Positions 56,201 to 64,000 of a stretch of 64,000 nt of DNA are shown here, piece after piece. Position numbers and translations under genes: made by a program. This DNA comes from Mangrovibacter plantisponsor (GTDB lineage Bacteria > Pseudomonadota > Gammaproteobacteria > Enterobacterales > Enterobacteriaceae): positions 293,980 to 357,979 of the forward strand of contig NZ_QGTS01000001.1 in NCBI RefSeq assembly GCF_003182475.1, in the 5' to 3' direction. The notes under the pieces were generated by a model. The model worked only from the letters and a program-made list of their open reading frames with translations. It was not told the origin of the DNA and did no database searches. How positions within the stretch are numbered: position 1 is the stretch's first letter; each line of letters begins with the position of its first letter.

Positions 56201-56406
56201 TGCTGCTCAATAACTTTGGTAACACTGTTTTCCAGTGTATCGGCAGATGCTCCGGTATAGGTCGCTTTAATTTGTACGGAAGGAGGCGCTACATCCGGGT
56301 ATTGCGCGACGGGTAATGTCCGAATGGCAATGGCGCCAGCCATCATAATTAAGATGGCTATCACCCAGGCAAATACCGGGCGATTAACAAAGAAACGTGA
56401 AAACAT
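53299..56406 (-). CDS. RND efflux inner-membrane transporter (AcrB/HAE-1 family)
   Basis: Proton-driven multidrug transporter of 1035 residues, near AcrB's 1049. The proton-relay Asp pair is D408-D409 in GLLVDDAIVVVENVERIM. Twelve transmembrane segments and two large periplasmic loops have the usual positions. The ATG shares one base with the stop of the fusion-protein gene (TGATG). Substrates cannot be read from sequence; the family exports dyes, detergents and antibiotics. EefB-like by composition of the operon. Confidence 0.93.
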   Translation of the reverse strand: MFSRFFVNRPVFAWVIAILIMMAGAIAIRTLPVAQYPDVAPPSVQIKATYTGASADTLENSVTKVIEQQLTGLDNLLYFSSTSSSDGSVKITVTFAQGTNPDTAQVQVQNKVQQAESRLPTEVQEQGITVTKTQSDFLMIAAIYDKTDKASSSDVSDWLVSNLQDPLSRLNGVGSVQVFGAEYAMRIWLDPAKLASYALMPSDVETAIEAQNVQVTAGKIGSMPSADSQQFTATVRAQSRLQTPEQFRNIIVKSESDGSVVRIKDIARVEMGSEDYTAQGRLNGHPAAGMAVMLAPGANALNTAALVKAKIQEYQRNMPEGYAVAYPKDSTEFIRLSIHDVVETLFEAIILVVAVMYLFLQNFRATLIPAIAVPVVLLGTFGVLSVFGYSINTLTLFGMVLAIGLLVDDAIVVVENVERIMREEGLSAKAATEKSMGEISGALVAIALVLSAVFLPMAFFGGATGVIYRQFSVTIISAMALSVVVALTLTPALCGSVLQHSRPHTKGFFAGFNRFYQSTEGKYRHRVLGVLRKPVRLIVVYGVLAGVMALLMLRLPGGFIPLEDQGDVMVQYTLPAGASAHRTDEVNKAVTNWFLNQEKANTDVIFTITGFSFAGSGENTGMAFVALKNWDQRKGAANTAQNIALRAMGGLSSLRDAHVFAMTPPSVSGMGHSSGFTFELMASGSTDRTELAKLRDTLISEANKSPELSSVRANELPEMPQLQVDIDNNKAVALGLTLSDVTDTLSSAWGGTYVNDFIDRGRVKEVFIEGDKQFRSKPSDLNKWYVRNSSDTMTPFSAFATTHWTYGPESLVRYNGNAAYEIQGDNSTGYSSGAAMDKMAQLANNLPKGSTWAWSGLSLQQQMASGQATSLYAISILVVFLCLAALYESWSVPFSVILVIPLGVLGATLAATLRGLDNDVYFQVGLLTTIGLSSKNAILIVEFAEAGVKRGMSLSAAAIQAARTRLRPIIMTSLAFIAGVFPLAIATGAGANSRIAIGTGIIGGTLTATLLAIFFVPLFFVLVKYLFASRRSVQE

Positions 56407-57527
56407 CAGTTCGCCTCTCCGCTCAGTTTCACTTCAACTGGCTTGACGGTTTGGCCCGATGTCACTTTATCACTGCCTTCCACGACAATCCGGTCACCAG
56501 ATTTCAGGCCACTCAGCACTACCCAGTTCGTACCATCAGCTTCGCCAGTTTTGAGCGTGCGTAATTCCACTTTGTTATTGGCATCGACAACATAGGCAGT
56601 GGCTTCACCTTTCGGATCACGGCCAATCCCTTTTTGTGGAGCGAGAATGGCATTCTCAACAACGCCTTCGTCAATACTTGCGCGCACAAACATACCGGGG
56701 AGCAAAATATGCTGGGGATTAGGGAAGACAGCACGCAGCGTGACGGAGCCTGTAGAGGTATCCACAGCCACTTCGGTGAGTTCAAGGCGCCCTTTCAGCG
56801 GATAAGTGCTGCCATCTTCCAGAGTGAGAGTCACCTCCAGCGTATTGCTGTTTTGCGCCAGAGCCTCTTTGCGCAGGCGCAGCAAATCCGCACTGGAGCG
56901 CGTCAGGTCAACATACATTTTATCAAGACTATAAATCGTGGTCAGCGCGGTATCCTGAGAAGCACTGACCAGTGCGCCAGGTGTAACTGACGAAATACCG
57001 ATTCGCCCGCTGATTGGCGCGGTGACGGTTGTCCAGTTCAGATCAATACGCGCGGCTTCTGCCGCTGCTTTTTTCTCTTCAAGCGTAGCCTTATCCACCC
57101 CACAGGTTGCCACGGCATCATCTGCATCCTGCTTTGATACCCCGTCAACTTTTACCAGTTGGGAATAACGGCTGGCTTTTTGGCAATCGCCCACCATTTG
57201 CGCCTGCGCCGTTTTTTGCGCAGCGACTGCTTCATCATAAGCCGCGCGATAGCTGGACGGGTCTATCTGGTACAAGGCCTGCCCTGCTTTGACGTCCTGG
57301 CCTTCAGTAAACAACCTTTTTTCAATAATGCCGCCAACCTGAGGGCGCACTTCAGCACTGAGCGTCGCGGTAGTACGCCCGGTCAGTTCGCTTCTCAGGG
57401 TGTAAGGCTGTTGTTGTAAAGTAACCACCCCCACTTCAGTTACTGCTGAGGGTTGACTGGCGTTATCCTTGTTATCACATCCGAACAATAAACATACGGA
57501 TAAAAGGTAAATACCACGAATTTTCAT
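56406..57527 (-). CDS. RND efflux periplasmic adaptor (AcrA/MexA family lipoprotein)
   Basis: Membrane-fusion protein of 373 residues that joins the RND pump to the outer-membrane factor. The lipobox LLFGC puts the lipid-modified Cys at residue 17, with Asp at +2, the classical inner-membrane retention signal. Beta-barrel, lipoyl (VRPQVGGIIEKRLFTEGQDVKAGQ) and helical-hairpin segments are visible. First gene of the three-gene operon. No regulator gene adjoins it. Confidence 0.92.
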   Translation of the reverse strand: MKIRGIYLLSVCLLFGCDNKDNASQPSAVTEVGVVTLQQQPYTLRSELTGRTTATLSAEVRPQVGGIIEKRLFTEGQDVKAGQALYQIDPSSYRAAYDEAVAAQKTAQAQMVGDCQKASRYSQLVKVDGVSKQDADDAVATCGVDKATLEEKKAAAEAARIDLNWTTVTAPISGRIGISSVTPGALVSASQDTALTTIYSLDKMYVDLTRSSADLLRLRKEALAQNSNTLEVTLTLEDGSTYPLKGRLELTEVAVDTSTGSVTLRAVFPNPQHILLPGMFVRASIDEGVVENAILAPQKGIGRDPKGEATAYVVDANNKVELRTLKTGEADGTNWVVLSGLKSGDRIVVEGSDKVTSGQTVKPVEVKLSGEAN

Positions 57528-58168
57528 AATTCCTCTAACTCACACCCAAAGGCGCAAACAGCAAAAAGGAACCCTATTGAAAATCAGATAAATCAAATCA
57601 TTAAACCGGCTTTCGCCCCCCCTGGTTGGCACAAAGCCAACAGAGAAAATCCCATTAAGGGAAGAAATATTATTCAGCCTGGGGGTTTACCCCGCTGTTA
57701 TAAAATAGCCATTACTTTTAGTGCGCCTTTGTAGTGAAACCGCATACCATCAGTCAGGCAAAAACTCCCCGTAACTCAAGAAAATGGCTACTCAAAAAGT
57801 CATTACCCATTTTTTATACAGGGATTGCAGGCAATAACGTCATCACTGAGACTATTCTCATCTCACTTATTTTCACGGCGTTGCTAATTATGAGAATTTT
57901 CATTCTCATTTTGTAGCTATTTGTGCCAATTCATAAAATGTCACGTTCCGGCACTATTTCCTGACAAAGACTCCAGAATATCTCGCATTTAACTTCATAC
58001 TTTCTGCCATATTGCAGTGATTGCGAATGTTAAAAAACGAAAAGAGACATTTCAGCCCATGGAGAGTGAAGTACGATATACGTATCAGCAATGGTCAACA
58101 AGCCTTACCCGGCAAACAACCGGGTAAGTGAAAAGACAGGTAAAACGAGTGAAGACTGTTGGTAGTGA
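57528..58168. promoter_or_regulatory. Efflux operon upstream region, no gene
   Basis: 641 bp without a supported gene. Structures seen: GTTGGC/GCCAAC hairpin (57625-57641), the inverted repeat TGAGAAT-TTTC-ATTCTCA (57891-57908), and CTTACCCGG/CCGGGTAAG (58104-58128), which may end the oxidoreductase transcript although no T-run follows. The hairpin nearest the pump could be an operator. The regulator is not known. Confidence 0.45.
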
Positions 58169-59170
58169 TCAAAAACCAGACAGTACAATTTTGCCTTTTG
58201 CCCGGCCACTTTCCAGCGTGGCATGCGCCCGGCGCAAGTTTGCCGCATTAATCATCCCGTAGTGTTCGCCCACCGTTGTTTTCAGTGTTCCGGCATCAAT
58301 AAGATGGCTGACATGGTCGAGGATTTCATGCTGGCGAATACGGTCCGGGGTGGCAAACATGGAACGTGTGAACATCAGTTCCCAGTGCAAAGAAATTGCT
58401 TTCTTTTTTAATGGCATAACATCAAGAATGGCCGGATCATCAATCACCCCGAAACGCCCCTGTGGCGCCAGCACATCCACGATATCAGCAAAATGCTGCT
58501 CTGTGTGGGTAAGGCTTGCTACATAGCGCACAGACTCGATCCCGGCTTCCTGTAAGCCTTCACGCAGTGGTCGGCTGTGGTCAATAACATGGTGTGCGCC
58601 AAAACTTTTTACCCACTCCGCTGTTTCCGGGCGGGAAGCCGAGCCAATCACCGTCAGGTTGGTCAGCTTTCTTGCCAGTTGGGTCAGCATGGTGCCCACG
58701 CCACCGGCGGCACCAATGATCAACAACGCGGCCTGTTCATCTTTCGCGGCATTCAGCCGGTCAAATAACAGTTCCCATGCAGTTAGTGAGGTTAAAGGTA
58801 ATGCCGCGGCATCCGCCACACTCAGCGACGCCGGTTTGTGCCCGGCAATAAATTCATCCACCAGACCATATTCGGCATAAGCCCCCGGGCGGGTAATGTC
58901 ACCTGCGTAATACACTTCATCACCCGGTTTAAACAGTGTAACGGCTTCACCCACTGCATCAACGATACCAACTGCATCCCAGCCAAGAATACGCGTCTCA
59001 GCCACAGCAGCACTTTGGCGGACTTTCATATCTACCGGGTTGACAGCAATCGCCTGGATTTTTACCCGCAGATCATGGGGGCCAGGCACTGGCATGGGGA
59101 GTTCCGTTTCATATAACGCCTGTTCATCGGTAATCGGTAAACCGTGCTGGCTATAAACAATCGCTTTCAC
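58169..59170 (-). CDS. MDR-family zinc-type alcohol dehydrogenase-like oxidoreductase
   Basis: Quinone-oxidoreductase-like medium-chain dehydrogenase of 333 residues. A GroES-like fold (about 1-125) is followed by a Rossmann domain with LIIGAAGGVGTMLTQLA (about 148-164). The GTG at 59170 is chosen as start because AGGAGG lies six bases before it; the open frame to 59200 has no such signal. The usual zinc-binding cysteines are absent, so it is probably NADPH-dependent and zinc-free. Divergent from a LysR gene that probably controls it. Substrate unknown. Confidence 0.85.
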   Translation of the reverse strand: MKAIVYSQHGLPITDEQALYETELPMPVPGPHDLRVKIQAIAVNPVDMKVRQSAAVAETRILGWDAVGIVDAVGEAVTLFKPGDEVYYAGDITRPGAYAEYGLVDEFIAGHKPASLSVADAAALPLTSLTAWELLFDRLNAAKDEQAALLIIGAAGGVGTMLTQLARKLTNLTVIGSASRPETAEWVKSFGAHHVIDHSRPLREGLQEAGIESVRYVASLTHTEQHFADIVDVLAPQGRFGVIDDPAILDVMPLKKKAISLHWELMFTRSMFATPDRIRQHEILDHVSHLIDAGTLKTTVGEHYGMINAANLRRAHATLESGRAKGKIVLSGF

Positions 59171-59321
59171 AACCTGCCTCCTGTTAGTGGCAAAGGGCAA
59201 TTAATAACTCATAAAGTTGGTTAACGCAGTCTACGCCTGGCAGATAACCAGAAAAATTAGCTAAAATGAGCAACACTTTCACTCCAGGAGTGTAAATAGA
59301 ATTCGCTGTGAGACTCTGCCT

Positions 59322-60257
59322 ATGATTCGCCTTGAAGATGTTCATTTGTTTATTCGTTCAGCGCTGCTTGGCAGTTTTTCCGCCGCCGCTCGCGAAGCCA
59401 GCCTGCTGCCAGCCCAGGTCAGCGCGGCCATTCGCCGCCTGGAAAGGGATTTGGATACACGCCTGTTTGCCCGCTCCACCCGCAGCCTGCGCCTGACCGC
59501 TGAAGGTGAAAAATACTTGCCCTTTGCGCGGGAGATGCTCAGCGCAATGCAGGCTGGCGCTGAAAGCCTGCGTACCAGCGAGCAGGATTTCCAGGGAGAA
59601 TTAAAAATAGCGATGCCCTCCGATGTAGGGCGCAATGTGTTACTTCCGGTTATTACTGATTTTTGCCGGAGCCACCCGCGTATCAGCCTGCGCTTATTTT
59701 TATCCGACCACGTCAGTGATATTTTCCGCGACCCGGTGGATATCGCCATTCGCTATGGCGTACTGAGCAACCGTGATTATGTTGCTCTGCCGCTCGCCCC
59801 GGGAAATCGCCGGGTGCTGGTTGCGTCACCTGCATACCTCAATGAACATGGCAGGCCTGAATCACTGGACGATATCCTCAAGCATCCATGTCTGGCATTT
59901 ACGCTCAACAACACGTTTGTGGATAAGTGGTCATTTCCGGTAAACGGAACAATGCAAGACCTGCCAGTGGCAGCCAGGTTGCTTTGTGATGATGCCGATG
60001 TAGCCCGGCGCTGGGCAATTGAAGGAATGGGCATCGTGTACAAATCATGGCTGGATGTTTGCCGCGATGTTGAGAACAACAGGCTCGAAGTTGTTCTGCC
60101 GGAGCAGGCAGGAGAAGCCGCGCCGTTAAACTTGATTTGCCCGCATCGTAAACAGTTCTCACCGGCAATCCGCACCCTGCACAGTAACCTGAAACAACAC
60201 CTGGCGGCGATTACCGGGGCACTGGCTCATTACACCCGCTTTGGTGAACACCCCTGA
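59322..60257 (+). CDS. LysR-family transcriptional regulator
   Basis: 311 residues: winged helix-turn-helix (about 18-37, GSFSAAAREASLLPAQVSAAI) and a periplasmic-binding-like effector domain of the CrgA/aaeR-like type. It lies 151 bp from the divergent oxidoreductase, the classic LysR arrangement, so it most likely regulates that gene and itself. The effector is unknown. Confidence 0.87.
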   Translation: MIRLEDVHLFIRSALLGSFSAAAREASLLPAQVSAAIRRLERDLDTRLFARSTRSLRLTAEGEKYLPFAREMLSAMQAGAESLRTSEQDFQGELKIAMPSDVGRNVLLPVITDFCRSHPRISLRLFLSDHVSDIFRDPVDIAIRYGVLSNRDYVALPLAPGNRRVLVASPAYLNEHGRPESLDDILKHPCLAFTLNNTFVDKWSFPVNGTMQDLPVAARLLCDDADVARRWAIEGMGIVYKSWLDVCRDVENNRLEVVLPEQAGEAAPLNLICPHRKQFSPAIRTLHSNLKQHLAAITGALAHYTRFGEHP

Positions 60258-60379
60258 CACTTCCTGCCACAAAAACGCAGAGTTAAGCGTGCCTGCGGGA
60301 TTAAACCCAACGGCACAACCGCCAATAATCCAGCCCCGATTTTGTACTGATAACTGTTTGACTCTGTAACATGGTTACA

Positions 60380-60400
60380 TGATAATCAGAACGATTATCA
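60380..60400. promoter_or_regulatory. Fur box before the yncE homologue
   Basis: TGATAATC-AGAAC-GATTATCA, an inverted repeat of 8-bp arms that fits the GATAATGATAATCATTATC Fur consensus closely. It ends 43 bp before the start codon, so iron repression is expected. This matches the iron control of yncE in E. coli. Confidence 0.8.
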
Positions 60401-60443
60401 TTAACATAAACAAATAATAATTCATCTCAAAAAGGTTGTAATC

Positions 60444-61529
60444 ATGGTTCTGCAAAACACACGTTTTAAACGGCATTTCTCTCACCTGGCGCTGGCTGTC
60501 ATGCTTAGCGGCATGGCATTTTCTACTCTGGCCGCAGACACTGTGTTGCGCAAACCTGTTGGTTTTGGGGAGTACGAAATTGTTTATAACCCAAATAACA
60601 ATGCGGTATATGCAGCAACAACCAAACAGCGCAGTGAACCTGGCGGCGCGGTTTATCAGCTAAATGCCAGCACACTTGATACAACCCATATTATTGATAC
60701 ACCGAACAAAGCTTTTGGTGCGGCGCTGAACGGCAAAACCAATACCCTGTATTTCGGCGACACTTTTACCAGTGCTTTGATGGCTGTCGATGCCTCTTCA
60801 GGTAAAGTTGCCGGTACTCTGGCCCTGGTTCCCCAGGCCGCCGCACAGGATAAAAAACCGGGCGAAGAAAAAAACCGCCCACCCGCACCACGTGAACTGG
60901 CAGTCAATGAAGCAACCAACACCATTTACGTTGGTGGTATTGGCCGGGCCGACAGTGTGATTTGGGTAGTGGATGGCAAAAACCTCACACTGAAACACAC
61001 CATTACTCACCTGGGTAAACTGAATACCGGGCTGGCGCTGGACAGCCAGACTAACCGCCTGTACACCACCAACGCAGATGGCGAGTTGATTATTATCGAC
61101 ACCACCAACAACAAAGTTCTGGAACGCCATAAAATTGTTGATGATGGCAAAGACCATATGCTGCTGAATATCAGCCTGGATACCCAGGGCCAGCGCGCCT
61201 TTATTTCTGATGGCAAAGAACCTGGCTTATTTGTGGTGGATCTGAAAACCAATAAAGTGGTTAACCATATCGCCACACCAACGTCTGTTGCCGTACTGTT
61301 TAACGCGAAGCGTGACGAAATTTATGCCACACACCGCACAGACGGTTCAGTCAGCATCATCGATGGCAAAACCCTGGCAGTGACCAAAACCATTAAGTTA
61401 CCGGTTCACCCAAACAGCCTGGCTGTTTCACCAGACGGTAATACTCTGTATGTCACCGTTAAGCAGGAAGCAAGCCGCACCAAACCAGCAACTGCACCCG
61501 ATGACATCGTGCGCATCGCGCTGAATTAA
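60444..61529 (+). CDS. yncE: YncE-like periplasmic seven-bladed beta-propeller protein
   Basis: 361 residues (E. coli YncE 353). An N-terminal signal peptide of about 31 residues ends in TLA. The rest is a YVTN-type beta-propeller with repeats such as LYTTNADGELIIIDT, IYATHRTDGSVSIIDG and LAVSPDGNTLYVTV. YncE is Fur-repressed and binds single-stranded DNA in E. coli; its cellular role is unknown. The Fur box upstream and the enterobactin genes downstream support a role under iron starvation. It converges on entH. Confidence 0.88.
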   Translation: MVLQNTRFKRHFSHLALAVMLSGMAFSTLAADTVLRKPVGFGEYEIVYNPNNNAVYAATTKQRSEPGGAVYQLNASTLDTTHIIDTPNKAFGAALNGKTNTLYFGDTFTSALMAVDASSGKVAGTLALVPQAAAQDKKPGEEKNRPPAPRELAVNEATNTIYVGGIGRADSVIWVVDGKNLTLKHTITHLGKLNTGLALDSQTNRLYTTNADGELIIIDTTNNKVLERHKIVDDGKDHMLLNISLDTQGQRAFISDGKEPGLFVVDLKTNKVVNHIATPTSVAVLFNAKRDEIYATHRTDGSVSIIDGKTLAVTKTIKLPVHPNSLAVSPDGNTLYVTVKQEASRTKPATAPDDIVRIALN

Positions 61530-61535
61530 TTCACA

Positions 61536-61563
61536 CAGGCAATACCCGGGCGGGTGTTGCCTG
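61536..61563. terminator. Stem-loop after yncE homologue
   Basis: CAGGCAAtACCC / GGGTgTTGCCTG, a 12-bp stem with one internal mismatch and a 4-base loop, followed by CATTTCATATTT on the plus strand. Probable terminator, T content moderate. Confidence 0.6.
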
Positions 61564-61708
61564 CATTTCATATTTCCCGAATTTGGATGTTGCGCCCAAA
61601 GGCACCGGATAGAGACCCGCCGGTTCAGGCATGCTTTGGTAAATATGGAAGGGAAACGGCTCACACAGTTGCGTATAAGCCGTTCAAATTAACGGTATGA
61701 AATAAAGA

Positions 61709-62119
61709 CTAACCCAGTACCGCTGTACTCAGGCGGCAGGTACAACAACGCCGCCCTTGTTCATCAAACACCACAATTTCCCAACTTTGGCTTTGCCGCC
61801 CCAGGTGCAGTGCAGTACAGCGCCCACGAACCTTGCCCTGAGACACCGGGCGGTGGTGAGTGGCATTTAATTCAGTACCCACCGCACATTGCCCTTCCCG
61901 GGTAGTCAAAAAACAGGCCATTGACCCCAGCGTTTCAGCCAAAGCCGCGGATGCCCCACCATGCAGCAAACCGAAAGGCTGAAATGTCCGGCTGTCTACC
62001 GGCATTTCCGCCTCAAGGTAATCTTCGCCTAATTCGGTATAAACAATACCCAGTTGCGCCACCAGAGTATCTGCACTGGTAGCATTCAGTGCTTCAAGAG
62101 ACAGTTGCCGCTTCCACAC
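61709..62119 (-). CDS. entH: Enterobactin proofreading thioesterase EntH
   Basis: Hotdog-fold thioesterase of 136 residues that frees wrongly charged aryl groups from the EntB carrier domain. The catalytic segment [16 protein letters not shown] is kept. The start is GTG at 62119, four bases after the entA stop (62123), giving the MWKR N-terminus that matches E. coli. Last gene of the entE-B-A-H string. Confidence 0.95.
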   Translation of the reverse strand: MWKRQLSLEALNATSADTLVAQLGIVYTELGEDYLEAEMPVDSRTFQPFGLLHGGASAALAETLGSMACFLTTREGQCAVGTELNATHHRPVSQGKVRGRCTALHLGRQSQSWEIVVFDEQGRRCCTCRLSTAVLG

Positions 62120-62122
62120 AGG

Positions 62123-62875
62123 CTATGCCCCCAGGGTTGAGCCGCCATCCACCACAATATCCTGCAATGTGATGTGGCTGGCGAGTTCAGAGGCAAGAAA
62201 CAGCACGGTGTTGGCGATCTCCTCAGGCCGGGCGATTTTCCCCAGAGGTATCCCCAACTTGAATTGCTCAGCGAAGCCTCGAATACGTTGCTGTTCGGCA
62301 TCATCGCTCAGCCATAATGTGCGCTGCATATCGGTATCCGTTGAACCGGGTGAGACCAGGTTACAGCGCACACCAAATGGGGCCAACTCCAGCCCCACGG
62401 TTTGCGCCAGGCTTTTCAGCGCCGCTTTAGAAGCGCCATAGGCACTCATACCAATACGCGGTGTATGCGCAGCATCCGAGGCAACGGTCACGACAGCCCC
62501 GCCTTTCTGGTGGCGAAACTGTGCCATAGTGTGGCGGAACAGGTTGAATGCGCCGCCCACGTTAACCGCAAAGGTGCGATGCCAGGCTTCCGGGGTGAGT
62601 TCATCGGTTGCCCCCATAGTCAGAATTCCGGCAGCATTCACCAGCACATCCAGCCGCTGGATTGATGCCAGTTGCCCCCGGCAGACTTCACTTACCTGCT
62701 GGTCATCCGCCACATCCATCATCACTGTTGAAAAGGCATAGTTATTCAGCGGGAATGCAAGGTCGAACCCGGTGACATTCGCACCTGCGGCAGCAAATGC
62801 CTGCGCCGTCGCGTAGCCAATACCTTTGCCCGCGCCAGTCACCCACACGGTTTTATCCTTAAACCCAGGGTTCAT
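62123..62875 (-). CDS. entA: 2,3-dihydro-2,3-dihydroxybenzoate dehydrogenase EntA
   Basis: Short-chain dehydrogenase that makes 2,3-dihydroxybenzoate for enterobactin. The ATG at 62875 overlaps the entB stop by four bases (ATGA) and gives 250 residues (E. coli 248). The NAD motif TGAGKGIG is at 13-20, and the catalytic Tyr146 and Lys150 are in AYGASK. The longer frame to 62905 is inside entB and rejected. Confidence 0.96.
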   Translation of the reverse strand: MNPGFKDKTVWVTGAGKGIGYATAQAFAAAGANVTGFDLAFPLNNYAFSTVMMDVADDQQVSEVCRGQLASIQRLDVLVNAAGILTMGATDELTPEAWHRTFAVNVGGAFNLFRHTMAQFRHQKGGAVVTVASDAAHTPRIGMSAYGASKAALKSLAQTVGLELAPFGVRCNLVSPGSTDTDMQRTLWLSDDAEQQRIRGFAEQFKLGIPLGKIARPEEIANTVLFLASELASHITLQDIVVDGGSTLGA

Positions 62876-63726
62876 ACCCGAACCTCGCGGGATAACAGCG
62901 CCCACCAGGCATCAATGGTGGGGTTCTTCGCCAGCATCACGAAGTCGATATCATGGTGAACTTTGCGCCAGCGTGCGGCCAGCGCCATCATCCGCACGGA
63001 ATCCAGGCCGAAATCCACCAGGTTTTCATCATCCATGGGTTCATCTTCTTCATCAATCAGTGGGCGAATAACCTCTCGCAGGTGCCCTTTACTGGCAGGT
63101 AATGGCACCACATCCTGGGTCATTACCACCTGCCCTGCGCAACCTGCCACATAGTTGAGTGCCATCAGGTGTTTTTCGCGGCTGAAATCCGCCAGGGCAT
63201 CGGCCACCATAAACGGCTGAATATCACGCATAAAGGCATCAGTAGCCGTCGTCATGCAGCCAATATGGGCATACACGCCAGTAATAATCAGTTGGTCGCG
63301 GCCACTTTCTTTGAGCAACTGTTCCAGCGGTGAGCGGTGAAACGCACTGTAGCGCCACTTCACTAATACGGTGTCATCTGCATCTGGGGTAAGTGCGGCC
63401 ACCACTGCCTGTTGTTCTGGCGATTTGGTCAGCCCGGGCCCCCACATATCATTCAGTAAGGCCCGGTCTTCAGCAGGCTGGTCTTTTGGCTGCGCGGTGT
63501 AATAAACCGGGATCCCCTGCTGCTTGCAGTACTGGCGAAGAGCAGCAATATTATTCACCACCTGGTTGATCATGGAGTTATTTTCCCCCCAGAACCCCAC
63601 GAAGTATTCCTGCATATCGTGAATCAGCAGTGCTGCGCGGGCAGGATCTGCTTCCCAGTTGACTTTGCTGACCGGTAACTCGCTGGCTTCAGGCAATGCA
63701 TAAGCCGTTAATTTTGGAATCGCCAT
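62872..63726 (-). CDS. entB: Isochorismatase / aryl carrier protein EntB
   Basis: Two-domain protein of 284 residues (E. coli 285). The N-terminal isochorismatase domain (about 1-205) converts isochorismate to dihydrodihydroxybenzoate; its Asp37 is in LIHDMQEYF. The C-terminal aryl carrier domain holds the phosphopantetheine Ser243 in FGLDSVRMM, loaded by EntE and used by EntF. It starts 11 bp after entE. Confidence 0.96.
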   Translation of the reverse strand: MAIPKLTAYALPEASELPVSKVNWEADPARAALLIHDMQEYFVGFWGENNSMINQVVNNIAALRQYCKQQGIPVYYTAQPKDQPAEDRALLNDMWGPGLTKSPEQQAVVAALTPDADDTVLVKWRYSAFHRSPLEQLLKESGRDQLIITGVYAHIGCMTTATDAFMRDIQPFMVADALADFSREKHLMALNYVAGCAGQVVMTQDVVPLPASKGHLREVIRPLIDEEDEPMDDENLVDFGLDSVRMMALAARWRKVHHDIDFVMLAKNPTIDAWWALLSREVRV

Positions 63727-63737
63727 TTCACTACTCC

Positions 63738-64000
63738 TCAGGTTGCGTCGCGCTCAGCCATCCAGCGGCGAAGCGCTTTTTTATCTACTTTGCCCACAGC
63801 CGTCAGCGGCAAGGCATCCACACACACTACCCGGTCAGGTAGTTTGTAATCCGCCACGCCAAGGCCACGCAGAAAACGCCGTATATCCACAGCGCGTAGC
63901 GGCGCAGAGGTCACCAGGTAAGCGCAGCTCTTCTCTCCCATTAAAGGGTCGTCAATACTAACCAGCCCGGCATGAATTACCGCCTCATGGCGTTGCAGTA
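63738..64000 (-). CDS. entE: 2,3-dihydroxybenzoate-AMP ligase EntE (C-terminal part only)
   Basis: The last 86 codons or so are in the window and run off its right edge. The segment matches the C-terminal subdomain of EntE ([45 protein letters not shown]), including the conserved Lys of the A10 motif in GKVDKK. EntE activates dihydroxybenzoate as the adenylate and transfers it to EntB. Upstream parts and entC lie outside the window. Confidence 0.94.
   Translation of the reverse strand, partial: LQRHEAVIHAGLVSIDDPLMGEKSCAYLVTSAPLRAVDIRRFLRGLGVADYKLPDRVVCVDALPLTAVGKVDKKALRRWMAERDAT

Noticed and set aside
57891-57908. TGAGAAT-TTTC-ATTCTCA as a Fur box
   Set aside because: Arms are similar to Fur half-sites, but the spacing does not fit the 7-1-7 pattern and the downstream pump has no iron link.
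57734-57916. 60-codon open frame upstream of the efflux operon
   Set aside because: No ribosome site, no domain; the end is hydrophobic but this AT-rich stretch is more likely regulatory.

Overview
The window is chromosomal DNA from a member of the Enterobacteriaceae. Its first half follows the Escherichia coli K-12 argA-to-galR gene order almost gene for gene: amiC, argA, recD-recB-ptrA-recC, ppdC-ygdB-ppdB-ppdA, thyA-lgt, ptsP-rppH, mutH, ygdQ, ygdR, tas, lplT-aas, two OmrA/OmrB-type small RNAs, galR. Later lysA-lysR-ygeA and kduD...yqeF keep the same order. The proteins match the E. coli ones closely in length and active-site residues. The genus cannot be fixed from this sequence; a pectin-using genus outside Escherichia (Buttiauxella, Kluyvera, Cedecea, Lelliottia or Klebsiella-like) would fit, but that is inference.

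Region 1 (1-28.2 kb) is conserved housekeeping DNA: cell-wall amidase AmiC, arginine synthesis (argA with an ARG-box pair), the RecBCD recombination enzyme with protease III embedded, a pseudopilin cluster, thymidylate synthase and lipoprotein transferase, the nitrogen-PTS enzyme I with RppH, mismatch-repair MutH, and lysophospholipid salvage by LplT-Aas. The 675-bp rppH-mutH gap carries five DnaA-box-like 9-mers and corresponds to the DARS2 locus.

Region 2 (28.2-37.7 kb) has twin Omr small RNAs, galR with two candidate operators, and then a block that K-12 lacks between galR and lysA: a beta-glucoside/cellobiose-type PTS (EIIC, 6-phospho-beta-glucosidase, EIIB, a UxuR/ExuR-like GntR regulator, a GNAT acetyltransferase, and a divergent EIIA). 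Three near-identical TTTGGcatACCAAA operators sit in its divergent promoter region. lysA, lysR and ygeA follow.

Region 3 (37.7-49.5 kb) occupies the place of araE-kduDI in K-12. It is a pectin/oligogalacturonide island: kdgF, a togMNAB ABC transporter, two paralogous oligogalacturonide lyases, kduD and the porin kdgM, with at least six KdgR-box-like palindromes in front of these units. Oligogalacturonides would enter by KdgM and TogMNAB, be cut by Ogl, linearised with help from KdgF, and reduced by KduD; KduI is not in the window. A fepE chain-length gene sits inside the island.

Region 4 (49.9-64 kb) has the thiolase yqeF, a split-barrel flavoprotein, a complete tripartite RND efflux operon with its own outer-membrane factor, an MDR oxidoreductase with a divergent LysR regulator, a Fur-boxed yncE homologue, and the 3' part of the enterobactin operon (entE-entB-entA-entH), which in K-12 lies far away. 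No tRNA, rRNA, insertion sequence, prophage or CRISPR array was seen.
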